Source: Strobilurus pachycystidiatus
Taxonomy: Eukaryota; Basidiomycota; Agaricomycetes; Agaricales; Physalacriaceae
Reading direction: 5' to 3'
Length of the DNA: 64,000 nucleotides
NCBI GenBank assembly: GCA_019915135.1
Contig: JAHLMK010000001.1
Span: 4,030,001 to 4,094,000 of the forward strand
This document shows, in pieces, positions 27,020 through 38,174 of this stretch. The translations under genes and the position numbers were made by a program. The notes under the pieces were generated by a model that searched no databases, was not told the origin of the DNA, and worked only from the letters and a program-made list of their open reading frames with translations. Every line of letters begins with the position of its first letter. The stretch's first letter is position 1.

Positions 27020-28850
27020 TGACACGCTTTATGCGCGCCTGAGCCTAGAAACCGAGAATTTTGCGATTTCTAGATAAGACTCGAAGCCGAAATGCACGAT
27101 ACATCTAACGAGAGACCATAAGATTGCCAGTGATAATACGGAGACCTCATTAGGGCAAGAATGAGCCTCCAGGAGAAATTCATCTTCGAATATCACCATC
27201 CAAAGTGCCCACTTGATTTATCAAGTCAACATCACGTACACATTCTTAAAGAGGACTCGTCTAAGAAACGAACTCGAGTTCCAAGTAATTCGGACTCGAC
27301 TTTGTCAGTGTTGTTCATAGACGATTAGAGTTCGATTAGCTCACTTCCTGCTGATGAGTAGAATGGGGTTAAGCTACAGAATGGTCTAGGTCAGCATAAA
27401 TGGGGATGAAAGCCCAGTAATGTTATCACAAGATACAACTATCCCCTTGGAATTCTAAGTCTAGAACCCACGATAGCACAAAATCGAGTAACAGCCGAGC
27501 TATTCGAAGAAGCCAATAAAGATAAAGATGATCAAGTGTTCTTCATGAATAATCCGCAGTATGCCAAGAGTGTTAAGAATCAAGAAGCCAAGCTTCTTCA
27601 GATCTCAGGTGATTAAATCTGACCTGAAATCAGTAGAGATTGGAACAAGCAGACAGATTGCGAACAACAAGTCAACGATCTACCATGGATCTTAGAGTGG
27701 ATTCTTAAGCGAAATGAAGCTCTAGACTCAATCAGATAATCGAGACTGAATTGGTGACGCAATCTGAAGAATCCGAGTCGCAAAGAAGCATTCAGAACAA
27801 TTAAGAGCCAAGAGAAGATGAACCCCATGTGATAGATTCGACCGATAGCACGCAAGGATGTTGCAATCCGAGCTTGAAATTAGTCAACGTGGATCAACTC
27901 TAGAGGGTTCGTCATGAATAAACTGGCATAATAAGGAAATGGAAGCGCCTAGACTGGTGTCTACAGCGCGGAAATTAACTCCAAGTGGCTATTAGTTAGT
28001 AAGTTAAGATTAGTGTACAGTAGGGACCAGTTTGTATAAAAGAAGCGTCGATACAGTATAGTAGTTTAGTTTAGTGACCCGCAGCCACGAGCCCACAAAG
28101 CTCTACTGTAGTAATCTATCTCTGTACAAAATCGAATTCGATTTGCACGCACCCAAAGAAACTCGAATTCGAGTCAAACCTAAGAACCAAAGAACAAACC
28201 TAACGCACTAAGAGCAAGGGTTTAGAACAAAAGTGAACTTAATCGAAGAGCAAAGTTCCTTGAATTCAACGTACTAGAGGCGGTGTTTCTGAGCATAGTA
28301 TCTCCCTAGAGACACTACAGAGACTTTGCAGTCTGAGCCAGCCTTTCCCTAGAGAGGACCGTTCAGTCGCGAAAAGCGTTAACCAGCATAACCTCTTGCG
28401 AGTTCAAGTGCAATTCGAGCACGATTTGGTCTAAAACCCACGCAAAACACTCAAACTCAAAGAATAAGCTCCTACCGAGGTTATAAGAAACATACCAAGT
28501 GTGGCAGTAGACTATCGTGTTCTTGATACAACCCCTCCAGCGCGAGGATTGTGAAAGTCGCATAGTTTAAGTTCAGTCAGAGGCTTGTGTATTGTTCCCT
28601 GAAAACCAGACGATTTGTCAATCGGTCAAAATCCCTACCACCCCCTTCAAACTCGCACTTTGTGCACACCTACGTTTCTGTTACGCAAGAACCTTGTTTT
28701 TCAAGTGTAGTGTTGTAGTAAATCAAGCTCGATTTTCTATTGCAAAACCCAATATTCCAAAACCGCAGAAACTTTACTCTCATTCGGAGTATTAAGAGTT
28801 GTGTTGTTTGTTAGGTGTGATTCTACGCCTCTAAAATAACGTGCACATCA
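27020..28850 (+). repeat. 3' LTR of copy 1
   Basis: This is a 1831-bp repeat with the same length as the 5' LTR and no difference in any block I compared, which supports a recent single insertion. The host sequence that follows (GCGCGTCCTC) continues the interrupted pseudogene. Confidence 0.93.
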
Positions 28851-29106
28851 GCGCGTCCTCTGCTCCGAATGCTTCTGAACCTTCTCCGTCTCTTACACCC
28901 ATCCTACACCGGCCACCCACCACTCCCTCTATCTCTAAACCCCGGACTACTGACCATCCCACACGCAACTCCGCGTCGGCGAGGAGGTGCGTACCAGAGG
29001 GTCTTCCATACGTGCGAGCGTAGTGATTGTCCGCCTGACAGATGTAAGGCTGGACGCATGGCCTGACGAGAAGTTCCTGAGTGTATCTCGTGAGCGAATG
29101 GTGCAA
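28851..29106 (-). pseudogene. Decayed coiled-coil gene family, 5' part, separated by the giant element
   Basis: On the minus strand this reads open with a segment ending GEGSEAFGAEDA just before the LTR. The related copy around 7000-6700 reads on from a comparable position (WSRGDVDAFVESVQRAG) into the segment that in this locus lies beyond the element at 8467. The two pieces were therefore contiguous before insertion. It is a fragment without function. Confidence 0.45.
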
Positions 29107-30564
29107 ATGTGGTTATTAGGTACTTATTTGTGTACGGTCGGCGAGATGGATGGCGTACGTGCCGTACAACAAGAGCCTGACGAGGAGAACGTGTTAAAGG
29201 GGAGCGAGCAACCGTATTGTGCCATCTCACCACAAGTATGGGTCGTGAAGGAGACGGCGGTACCGACGTCTTGGCTGCTCCAGACATTGAGCATAACGCT
29301 CCAGATAATATTTCGGCCAGCATGTATCCAGTAATTGTTGAAGGTGAAAGAAGGGGAGCGCCTGACGGAATGTATTGGCGACGTATGTGCTATGTAGACA
29401 CGACGAAGTTCTGACGCGATCGATTCCGTGAAGTTAGAAGTGGTGTATGGAATGGGAGGATGTGTAACGTGCTGGGATATGGTCAGGAAAACGACGTTTT
29501 CGTCGCAAAGAGAAGCGACACTCACATTCCTCCTTCTGTGCAAGGCTGAGCCATAGCTGTAGTAATTTGCCTAATCTACCAGGCCCTAGCCAGGATAACA
29601 TAGTATTGTATATCACAGCACTAGCCAGAGCCCCGGCAAAGACCTAACGACGTGTTACCAGGTCCAGCGCTAGTGCCACGTGATCTGGCACAGCCGCCGG
29701 GGGTTTCCGCGCCATGCATGCGCTCCGTCGGTATTGGCCCTGTGTCCGCGCGCTCGGCATCCCGCCTTGCAGATGGGTCTGGGACCCTATTCCTGCCCTG
29801 AAATCTCTCCTCGCTTGTTTCCGTGTATGCCATTTGGCAGCTCAATGCCGGTTTCTCAAATAGGATTGCCGATCCCTGAAATCCCGCCGCCCCCGCCCGG
29901 GGCAGTAGCAATGTGCCCTGAAATCTCTCCTCGCTTGTTTCCGTATATGCCATTCGGCAGCTCGATGCCGGTTTTTCAAATAGGATTGCCGATCCCTGAT
30001 ATCTGAAATCCCGCCGCCCCCGCCCCCGGCCGGGGCAGTAGCAATGCTAGCTTCCTGCTATGCGACGTCTCATATTGACTTATGACATGCGCAACGAGCC
30101 CTCGGGCCGTAGTGTGGCGCACGCTATCTGATTCCCAGTCTCCGACCTGCTCAGGTTGACTCAACCGGTCGAACGCCAAAATCCTAAGTCCACACGGCTG
30201 ACGTCATGTTGCTTATTGGAACCGTGGTGTTGAAGAACTGGATCCATGCCTCATTTATACACCTCGGGGACTCTCAGCTAAAATTCAAAGGAGGTGAATA
30301 CAACTGTAAAGACTTGTAAAGACATGTGCGCAACCCGATTACCCACTTTTGTGATCTCAAACAGCAAACGAGCAAGTCCAACATGACGTACACGCAAACG
30401 ACTGATCTCACCCACGTGGCTGTCTCTCGCTTTTCCATTGCCAAGTCGCCTGCCAGAATGTCAGTCTGCGCCCTCCCGCCCTCTCAGTCGCTTGCGGCGC
30501 ATGGGTATGTATTTTACGCAGTCTATCACTATTGATACATACCCATCCACCGTGTCTAGGCTAC
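29107..30564. other. Gene-poor stretch with a tandem repeat
   Basis: I see no convincing gene. Minus-strand frames at 29124-29543 lack any domain. The only clear structure is the 120-bp tandem duplication at 29794 onward. Confidence 0.4.
29794..30045. repeat. Two-copy 120-bp tandem repeat
   Basis: TGCCCTGAAATCTCTCC begins at 29794 and again at 29914, with near-identical sequence through to GGGGCAGTAGCAATG. The second copy has a few transitions and a small insertion that repeats GATATCTGAAATC. The GC-rich ends (CCGCCCCCGCCC) may have promoted slippage. Confidence 0.8.
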
Positions 30565-33312
30565 CTACATCTCCTCGATCTCTCCTATCGCCTCCAAGAC
30601 CCACGTAGCATCACTTACGGCCTCCAGCCACGCCTTGCGACGCAATCTATTGTCCATCATGGCCTTCCCCCACCAGAACAATCCTGCGACAGGCAAAAGC
30701 CAGCCCTTCACGCCCTTCACAACCATCGTTTTGCCCCAATCCCCGCATACGTCTCTCCGCCACAATCCGCCGTCATCCCGCTGCCTCCAAGAAGGTTGCA
30801 TAGCAGCCCACCACGCCCCAAACTCGGTTATGAACGACTCCAATGATACACCATCGAGCACCGGCATTGTCTTCTTACGCGTGAGACGACCGTCTTTTAT
30901 CCAACCTGAAATTGCCGCTGGACGCAGCGACGTTGAAAAATTCCCGTTATCGACCTTCCAATCCGTCTTCCCCTCCCACATCGCGTACGCATCCAATAGC
31001 TGTCGAAATTCCAACCCGAGCGCGCCTTCCTCCATCGCCGAAAAAGGAACCTTGAACCACTCCGGCGCATTCGCCAACTTGATGCGGACTTCATTTGTGA
31101 GAATAGAACGACGCACTCGAGGCTTGGGTCTAACTGGTACGTCCGTCGCCTCATCCATCTCGACATCCGCTGACGGTGGTGCAGGGTCCGGTGTTGATTC
31201 GCCCGATGTCGTCGTCGCCATCCTGCTGATGTTCGTGGCGGGCGTAGGTGAAACTTCTGACTCGGATGGTCCATTTGGCGTGCTCAGGTCCAGGTTCATG
31301 GCATCCTCGCCCCCGTCGCCCTCTAAACCACCCTCTGCCGATACACCATTACTCGCCTGGGCGGATATCGCGATCGGTGTTTCCATACCAGTTTCCCTTT
31401 CTATTCCTCCATCCTTGCCTCTCTCTTCGTCACAAACTTCGACTGTATCTTCTTCGCCCTCCGCGATTGCCGCGCCACTCGCTGCACTCGCCGCCGCGTT
31501 GCCCTGGATGCGAGTCGACGCCGAACAGCAGTCCGAATACTTTTCGGTAGTGCCCTAGCCTTACGTGGAGCCTTCTCTTTCGGCGGAAAGAGAGGCTTAT
31601 CGAGTCCGAGAGAAGCCATGAGCGCCTTGTTACGAGCAATGTTGGCTTCGCGGTCCCGCTCGTATTCGCTGAGCACCGGGCTGCGTGCAACAATGTTGGG
31701 ACTTTCGGCGTCCGTATCGTCGGGGCCTGGTGACAACGAGGCGCGCTCTGAGGTCGGTTCGCCCTCATGGCTCTTCGGATTGTTTTCTACCGATCCAGCT
31801 CTGCGCTTGGGTGCCGGCTGGGTCTTCGGTGCCACCTTCTTCCTCCTCTTGCCGCTGCTGACCCGAGCTTCTGCCTCCAACTCATCCGAATCAGGGTCAG
31901 ATTCCGAATCCAAGTCCCCATCCTCGTCGTCGCTAACATCATGATCTGCCGCCAACGCCCTATTGATCGCCGCCTCTAGATTTTCAGCGACGTCAATGAC
32001 GTCCTCGCTGGCGGGTACCGGGCTTTCGTCTGAAGGGCTTGCGACCGGATAAACCCCGTCCAGACGCATATCCTCATCCTCGACATCGCCAACGATACCG
32101 TCGTCCGGCAGCGGCTTCGAAAGAGTGGGATCCAGGAGACGACGCGCGTCATCAATCTCGGACCGAGTATACGCCGTCTTACACCATTGGAGGACGACGT
32201 TCTTCCAGCGGGCGTATGCTTTGGGACGCCACAAAGCTACGCTGACAGGCGTTGCCTCGAGGCTTTTTCCGGACGCGTAACTGTAAGTTCCTCCGCCTTG
32301 ATGCGCGATAACCAGATAGTAATAATATTCGCACCTCAGCATTCCATGGCCTCCCCCTTTCTGCGGCATTGGCCCGGCAACGGAGACGATAACGTTCAAA
32401 CCGGTAGCCTTCGCGATGCCCGCCATGATTGGCTGTAGGAAATGCGGTAGATTCGCGATACACCTCAAGCAAATATTAGTCGACCATTGCGCTGCCGGTA
32501 GTGATGAAAGGACGTACTTTACTCGGTCGGCGGGATCCTTCGAAGGCGGCGCAGTAAGGGAAGCTGCCCACTTCGCCTTATTCGCGTTCGCAACATCCTG
32601 CGAGCGCTTCTCCCATTGCATCTTCTCCTCCGCGGACAACTTCTTGAAGAGCTCCTGCGCAACCTTGGCCCGAAACGGTGCATTCACCACAGGGAAGTCG
32701 GGACAGCCGGCTTTGTTCATCCTATCTACGACGTCCTTGTATGCCTTGTCGACGGCTTCCGCAATCTCCTCCTTGCTCTCTTTCTGGAACTGCTGGACGG
32801 CCTGTAGTTTCTTCGGCGGCTTTTTTTGACCGGAGAGGTGTGCGAGCAAGACCAGGAACGGGTCCTCCAGTGCCTCTTTGCGGATGTTGACGCAGATACG
32901 GTAGATTTTTCGAGCGCGATAACGGAGCCAGCGGCGAATGCGCTGAGTCTCGGTAAGTCATCACTACTCCAATGTCTGACTGCAAACTCACCCTTTGAAG
33001 TTTTCTCAATCGAGCCCGCTTCTCCACCACCTGCTCCTCCGTCAAATCCTCGGGCGCGACGACCGCGTTCGGATTGTACGGTGTCGAACGCTCTGGTGGC
33101 TCTTCGTGGTCCGGCACATTCCAGGGACAGTAATAGAAATATTCGGCATAGAGCTTCCGCAGGACTTGCTGCTCGGCGACGTGTCCAATCTCGAGCGCGC
33201 CATTGAACTGTTCTTGCCAACGCTCAAGGATTCTTTGTCGCCCTCCCGACGCCCATCCTTTCGCGTTCTCCTTCAACTCCTTTGGGATTGGCGGCTTTGT
33301 TTGGCGTGGCAT
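30565..33312 (-). CDS. Gene E: large uncharacterised protein of an Agaricomycete-expanded family
   Basis: Exon 1 (33312-32992, MPRQTKPPIPKELKENAKGW) joins at a GTGAGT donor to an exon from 32948 (TQRIRRWLRYRARKIY), which passes into LLAHLSGQKKPPKKLQ. A 54-base intron (32517-32464) and a probable 42-base intron follow. The long middle exon carries acidic Asp/Glu and basic Lys/Arg low-complexity stretches; at 31401 this frame stops, and the C-terminal part continues in another frame to 30565 (WWAAMQPSWRQRDD, LLPVAGLFWWGKAM). The join around 31400 is not resolved, so either one more intron or two genes must be assumed. This N-terminal HLSGQKKPPK and C-terminal Trp-rich layout matches a family of unknown function that I associate with Agaricomycetes. 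It is divergent from gene F1, sharing a 287-bp promoter region. Confidence 0.6.
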
Positions 33313-33599
33313 GGGTAATAGAAGCCACTCTCGAAGTAAGTCTATCTCGTTTCCTTCCCTTCCGGACTCAAACGGACCATGCGGCAGGTACAGATAATAA
33401 TATTAAAAAATAATAATACCTTCCCTTGCCCTCCACTAAGCCAAGGCGATCGCTGACTGGGGGCAATCTTTCTGACATCTCCTTATAGTTTGGTTTGTTT
33501 CTTGTATCTCCTTACAGTCGCCGTCGCTCCATCTCACTTATACTGCGGTGTGCTGCCAGTATCTCTCCATTCCCATTTGCCCTCCTCCTGCGCATTAAC
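33313..33599. promoter_or_regulatory. Divergent promoter region E/F1
   Basis: These 287 bp separate the start codons of gene E (minus) and F1 (plus). It contains an AT-rich block (33392-33419) and pyrimidine-rich stretches near both starts. Coordinated regulation is possible but not shown. Confidence 0.4.
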
Positions 33600-34597
33600 A
33601 TGTCTGACAGCTCGAGTGCAGATGTCGATGCCAACGATGTTGCCGCCCTTCTGTCACCCGACTCTCGTCCAGCCACTCCGTCCAATGCTTTCGACGGCTC
33701 CGCAGCTGGCGCAGTGACTCCTGGTTGCCCTTCAACCCCGCAGCCTCATACCCAAGTCAAAGTGGAGCCGCTTACGCCCAAGGGTACCGGACTGGATCAT
33801 ATCGACGCACCCTCCACTCCCGCTCGCGGCAGTGACGCTTTGCACGCCATCAGCGTCCACTCGACTCCAGCTGCGCTGCTGCTCACCCCGTCGGGCTTAG
33901 ACCCTTTGTATCCCATTTCTGTCCATTCCACTCCAGCCCGTGGAGAGGACGACAATGTCATCGTCGACGGCTCGGACTCTGGTCTCGCTGGCTCGGGCAG
34001 TGAAGCTGGGGACGGGGATAGCGATGATGATGATTTGGTGATTGTGACCATTGGTGAGCTCAGCGACTCATTCTTCTCTTTCTCTCAACCTGACTTTCCT
34101 TGCTTAGGGCAAAATATCGTTGCAGGAGGCATGGCCGTCGCTCCTTTGCCAGTGCCCGGCGCCATCGGTCCGGCCTTCCCAGCTCTCGCCAATGCGGCTG
34201 ATTCAGGTAAGTAGTTCACATCGTTCGGTTTCTTGTCTTGTTCGTCCCTGACGCTGATTAGGACCTCTCTTGCATGTGAACGGAAACGTCATCTATTGTG
34301 TTGGCGACGAGATCCCGGAGGTCCCGCAAGAGCCCATCATCGCCAACACGGCGCACTCTGGCAGACGCTGGTATCTCGTGATCAGGGGATTATTCGTTGG
34401 AGTGTTTCCGTCAGCGTAAGTTCTCTTTCTTGTGGTCGTTTCAAAACTCTAACTTGTGTTGATCTAGGTCCTGGGCAGATACCGCCATTTCGGGCATCTC
34501 TCACAGTCATCGCCAAGGATTTCGCGGATTTCAATCTGAGGCGGTTGCCGAGTTCAATAGGTCGCTGGCACGCGGTGAAGTTCGTATATTGGTTTGA
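33600..34597 (+). CDS. Gene F1: RNase H1 N-terminal (viroplasmin-like) domain protein
   Basis: Four exons (33600-34053, 34108-34206, 34262-34415, 34468-34597) give 278 aa in frame. The N-terminal 150 residues are Ser/Thr/Pro- and Asp-rich and repeat the phrase ISVHSTPA twice, so they are probably disordered. The C-terminal part (RRWYLVIRGLFVGVFPS, then a Ser/Gly-rich loop and AEFNRSLARGEV) has the WYxVxxGxxxGVF...F.S...A...F pattern of the RNase H1 N-terminal / viroplasmin fold, which binds RNA-DNA hybrid or dsRNA in well-studied members. No RNase H catalytic domain is attached. A role in hybrid binding is inference. Confidence 0.65.
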
Positions 34598-34698
34598 TGT
34601 ATGCGTCATGCGGCTTTTGCCGGAGAGCCACTCCGAAATGTTCATGAGATAGTGCTTGTCGTCGATTCTCAAATGATATCTTTTGTCCTCCTCCCACC

Positions 34699-35793
34699 AT
34701 GGGTCCCTTGGTTTTCGAGCTCATTCTGTCTTCGTCGGAAGATGAGGCGCCTAAGCCTCCGCCACGAGAACCTCCACGACAGGAACAGCCTCGCTTGGAG
34801 CGTAGCCCTGATAACGAACCATCGGATGATATGGACTCTTCTGATGCGTCGTTCTACAGCGCCCTGGAAGGGCAGTCATCTGGATACGAGGATAGTCAGG
34901 ATGAGGACTTCTGTCGATTCATAAGGTCGCTACGAGAATCGCAGATCCCTGCTCCTCCTCTCCCTCGTCCAGGTACACATTCTCCGCTCCATAGCTCGCT
35001 TGCTGAAACTTCACCTCAGCTTCGCCGGCACGAGCACAGCCGGTAGACTTGCGCAACGATCAGATTGGACAGGCGGTCCTTGAAGAGGACCCTATGTTGT
35101 ACCTGATTGAGGGGATGGGAGGCATGCGGTTGGAGCCAGATTGGTAAGTCATATGTTGAACCGTCAGAGTGGTACGCTAAGTTTTGACATCTGTCCAGGT
35201 CGGCGGCCGCGGTCGAGGCCCAGAATGGGCGGTTTGTTCGCCTTATTTCGAACAAACGGCGCAAGAAGCGTCCTCGTGGCCTGCCAATCGTTGTTTTCAT
35301 CGGCTTAGAGACAGGCGTTTATCCGAATTTCCACCACGCGGAGGCCTTCGTCATTGGCATCTCCGGCTCTGTTTACGCTGGCTATAGCAATATGGAAGCT
35401 GCAGATGCTGCTTTCCAGTACGCGCGTGCGCATGGATGGACCAGTCGTGTTGTTAACGGACAGCGCGTCCCCGAGGTTCAACCCGAACCTGGACGGGCCA
35501 CAGCCCCTACCCCACGCCCCAAGAATCATCGCAACCCACTCAACCGAAACACTAGACCCGATTGGTACGTTGTGTACCAGGGTATCACACCAGGGATTTA
35601 TCGCAGTCAGTAAGTCATGCTTGTTGCTATTCATGTGTGTCTCTTTTGATCCAAATACAGCCTCGAATGTCAACTGAACATCTGTGGCGTCGAGAATTGT
35701 GCTTATGAAGGCGCAAATGATCGAGAGGATGCCGAGTCCAAAATGGCTCGGGCGCAAGCGCGCGGCAATGTGCGGGTGCGCGCGCTGAGGTGA
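34699..35793 (+). CDS. Gene F2: two RNase H1 N-terminal (viroplasmin-like) domains
   Basis: Four exons (34699-34972, 35020-35143, 35199-35609, 35661-35793) close in frame to 313 aa. An acidic N-terminus (SSEDEAPKPP, DSSDASFYSALEG) precedes a first domain (IVVFIGLETGVYPNF ... YSNMEAADAAFQYARAHGW) and a second one (DWYVVYQGITPGIYRS ... CAYEGANDREDAESKM). Both keep the Y/V-V-x-x-G-x-x-x-G-V/I-Y core and the spaced aromatic then Asp/Glu-Ala helix of the family. No nuclease domain follows. It starts about 100 bp after F1 on the same strand and probably arose with it by duplication. Confidence 0.7.
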
Positions 35794-35871
35794 GATACAA
35801 CTTACTATTTGCTCGTCAATGCGGGTTGTGTGTACGATAGGATGTAAGAATGATATAGTATTGCAACTGAA

Positions 35872-36573
35872 CTAGTAGCTGTGGTCCTCAAATTCCATGC
35901 AGGCCAGTCCTCCCGACGTCACCGCGCCCTCCAATGTGTCAGCCTGGATATGCTCCCGAATGTCCTCCAAATAATCCCTGAGCATCAGACACACACGAGT
36001 GACCTCAACCAAACGGACAAAGCGGGTGTTGTCCTCGTGTAACCACGGTCTGTCATGAAAGGCTTGATTTGCCTCACGTACAGGAGCGTAGAGGTCGTCG
36101 GCCTCTTGCTGCTGGGTGCGGATGGATTGTAGTGCATCATCGCGTGAAGTGTGGCGTAGTCGGCGGGCGAGGTCAACACAAAATTGTCGCGTATCCATTT
36201 TAGTCCAGCATTGTATGCGGTGCTTCTGTAGACGTATGATGTCGTCGGCCGCATCTAAAGGGTCTGCGTCGCCATGGAGGGGTGCACTGCTAGAAGAAGA
36301 TGTGTGCCTGCGAAATGCGCTATAGCAATGGAGCACGTACCTGTCAGACTGAGCAGCCTGCTCGTATCTCTCTCGTTTTCGCTTGGCGTAGTAGCTCTTT
36401 TGACGGAGGGCTACGTAGTCCTTGTTCCTAGTGGCGGAGGAGAGAGTCGGCGGCGGACAATGTAGATAGAAGAATAGAACTCACTGTTCACAAAATCGTT
36501 TTGAGCTGGCAGCTTTTGCTGCCTTTCTGTCATCCTCGTTGGCGTATATTCTGGGGCGTCCACGTGTTTTCAT
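35872..36573 (-). CDS. Gene G: AT-hook-like protein
   Basis: Three exons: 36573-36485, 36427 to about 36342, and then to 35872, with a short intron around 36341-36310. The start ATG opens an AT-hook-like KTRGRPRIY, which in known proteins inserts in the minor groove of AT-rich DNA. A basic Tyr/Lys/Arg-rich segment (RQKSYYAKRKRERYEQ) follows. The rest is a helical charged region (QQQEADDLYAPVREANQAF) ending acidic. Total is roughly 190 aa. It runs convergent to F2 with 78 bp between stops. Chromatin association is inference from the hook; no other domain recognised. Confidence 0.55.
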
Positions 36574-37320
36574 GATCCGGGAGTATCGATGAAAGTTACG
36601 CAGGGGAGCAGTAGAGGAAGCTACGAGAGAGGCGACAAGATGAGGATGAACGTCCACTGCAAGAATGAAAGCGATTTTGTCTCAAATATGCAAGTCAGAC
36701 ATATTAAACAATAGAAATTTCGGATGACGTCCGGATGAGCCGGTTTTGCGAGTACTTACCATGTTTGCCTATTCACCGTCACTCAAGAATTAGATTGGCG
36801 TGGGGGATCAAAGCTGAAGACATCCGAAGGTGTGAAGGGACCTATGAAGGGGTTCGAAGCGCTGGTACTACTGATTTGCTGCTGTGTAGACTCAAAACCG
36901 TCAATCTATCGACCACAGTGGTGTAGCGGTATGGCACTCCCTTTCCTCCATGGAGTGCTGGGGTTCGATTCCCGGTGTATCCTTGGTGCACTGGGACTCG
37001 AATTTTTATGGAATTAAGTCATTACTGTGCCACAGGCCAATACTCAGTCACAGTTCCCTCATGCCAGTCAGTCTCCGATATAATGAATATTTTGCCGATT
37101 CATACAGTTATCTCGAGGAGTACTCTCATTTGATTGAGTGGTTGGGTCAGGCAATTGCGTATCGTCGCTCTGCGACGGCTCAATTCCTCCTGAGGGCCCT
37201 TCTATTTATCTCCTTTGGTCTTCGTCAGGGACCAGCAATTATAATTGTTTGTTATTTTTGACATGTCTTTATATCGCTGGACGAGGAAATTCATTCCCCG
37301 TCAGACTATTTAAATAGGCG
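36574..37320. other. Intergenic region G/H
   Basis: Apart from the tRNA-like sequence at about 36911-36982, no gene is supported. A TATTTAAATA box lies just before gene H (about 37306-37315). Confidence 0.4.
36911..36982 (+). tRNA. tRNA-like sequence, degenerate
   Basis: The D arm (TGGTGTAGCGGTATGGCAC) and T arm (CTGGGGTTCGATTCCCGG) are well formed, with an ACTCC/GGAGT anticodon stem enclosing 11 bases. The acceptor ends pair poorly. The D arm resembles those of the tRNA-like sequences in the giant element. Probably a pseudogene. Confidence 0.4.
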
Positions 37321-38174
37321 ATGAATTTGGGACCCCCGCGCGCACTTCTTTCCATCCAATCGCACGAGATGCCCAGCCGGCGCCAGCACGCACCAAGCAT
37401 CATCGATACCCAACTGAGAGCTCTGGCAGAGCCTCCTGCCTTACTGCCCCCAGCGTGAGTCGTCGCTCGCCCGAGGTCGTTGTCCATTAACGCCCTCAAC
37501 CAATAGCCCGCGGCGTTCAGCCCTCAAGCCGTATGAAGAGCCGCACAGATTGCGGATGACTGATAATCCCACTGCGTAAGTAGGCCCTCACCGTATCAAA
37601 GCTCTGTATTCCTGGCTGACGACAACAAAGATTTCGGGTTGATTCCGCGGCCGGGACTTACCTCACGAGACTTCGCAACCAGCACCGGACCATGCTGATC
37701 CAAACTCAAGAGCGTGGAGGTCTTGACTACACCTTCCTCATCGTCAAGAAAGCCATGTGCACTCCCCAGTTTGCGAAGGCCACCCTGTTCGGTGCCAGAA
37801 AAGTCTTCGGCGAGATCTGTCGCCGTGCGGCCCAAGCCCGAGCCCAGTTATTGTGTCTCGCCGAGCGGTACGTCAACGTTGTGCCGTTGAAGGAGGAGGG
37901 CGAGGATCTCTGGGCTGAGATCCTGGACACGTACAGGCTGATCCTTGACGTCTGCCGTCAGACATACGACTTAGACACGCACCACCCAGTCAAGCGTGGT
38001 GCTCTGAATTTCCATCATCATTTGTACTACCTGTACGATCGGGATGCGTTCGAGTTTCAAGTGCGTCGCCAGGCCCGTGATGAGGGGGGAGCAACGGAGG
38101 AGGAGACGCGAGAATGGGCAGTGGATGTAGACAGCGATGAGTGGGCTATAGTAGACGTTGACGCGGACCAGTAA
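37321..38174 (+). CDS. Gene H: hypothetical protein, 248 aa
   Basis: Three exons (37321-37454, 37507-37575, 37631-38174) join in frame; a TTTAAATA box lies just upstream of the ATG. The C-terminal two thirds are helical and Ala/Arg-rich (FGARKVFGEICRRAAQARAQLLCLAERY), with a Tyr/His segment (HHHLYYLYDRDAFEF) and a very acidic end (DVDSDEWAIVDVDADQ). No transmembrane segment or known domain is visible. Function unknown. Confidence 0.6.

Larger units (their letters stand above)
8468..28850 (+). mobile_element. Giant Ty3/gypsy-type LTR retrotransposon with four extra genes (copy 1)
   Basis: Two 1831-bp LTRs (8468-10298 and 27020-28850), identical at every line I compared, start TGACACG and end ACATCA. 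Four bases GCGC flank both ends, a possible target duplication, though the local GC repeat makes this ambiguous. Inside, in order: primer-binding site, gag, protease and polymerase (RT, RNase H, integrase), then three antisense tRNA-like sequences, sense genes A and B, antisense genes C and D, and a polypurine tract against the 3' LTR. Gypsy elements are normally about 5-8 kb with a few hundred bp LTRs, so about 9.9 kb here is additional. Identical LTRs imply recent insertion. The same structure is present inverted at 44154 onward, so the cargo is a heritable part of the element and not a one-off insertion. Confidence 0.93.

Noticed and set aside
8468..28850. A Starship-like or other DNA transposon, or an integrated virus
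   Set aside because: TG...CA long terminal repeats, PBS, PPT and a gypsy-order polymerase define an LTR retrotransposon. I see no tyrosine recombinase, capsid of DNA virus type or envelope-like gene.
29794..30045. CRISPR-like or regulatory repeat array
   Set aside because: There are only two long copies in direct tandem without spacers; it is a simple duplication in a eukaryotic genome.
30565..31386. A separate gene starting at the ATG at 31386
   Set aside because: It begins 12 bases after the stop of the gene E frame and carries the C-terminal Trp-rich part I expect for that family, so I treat it as part of gene E with an unresolved junction.
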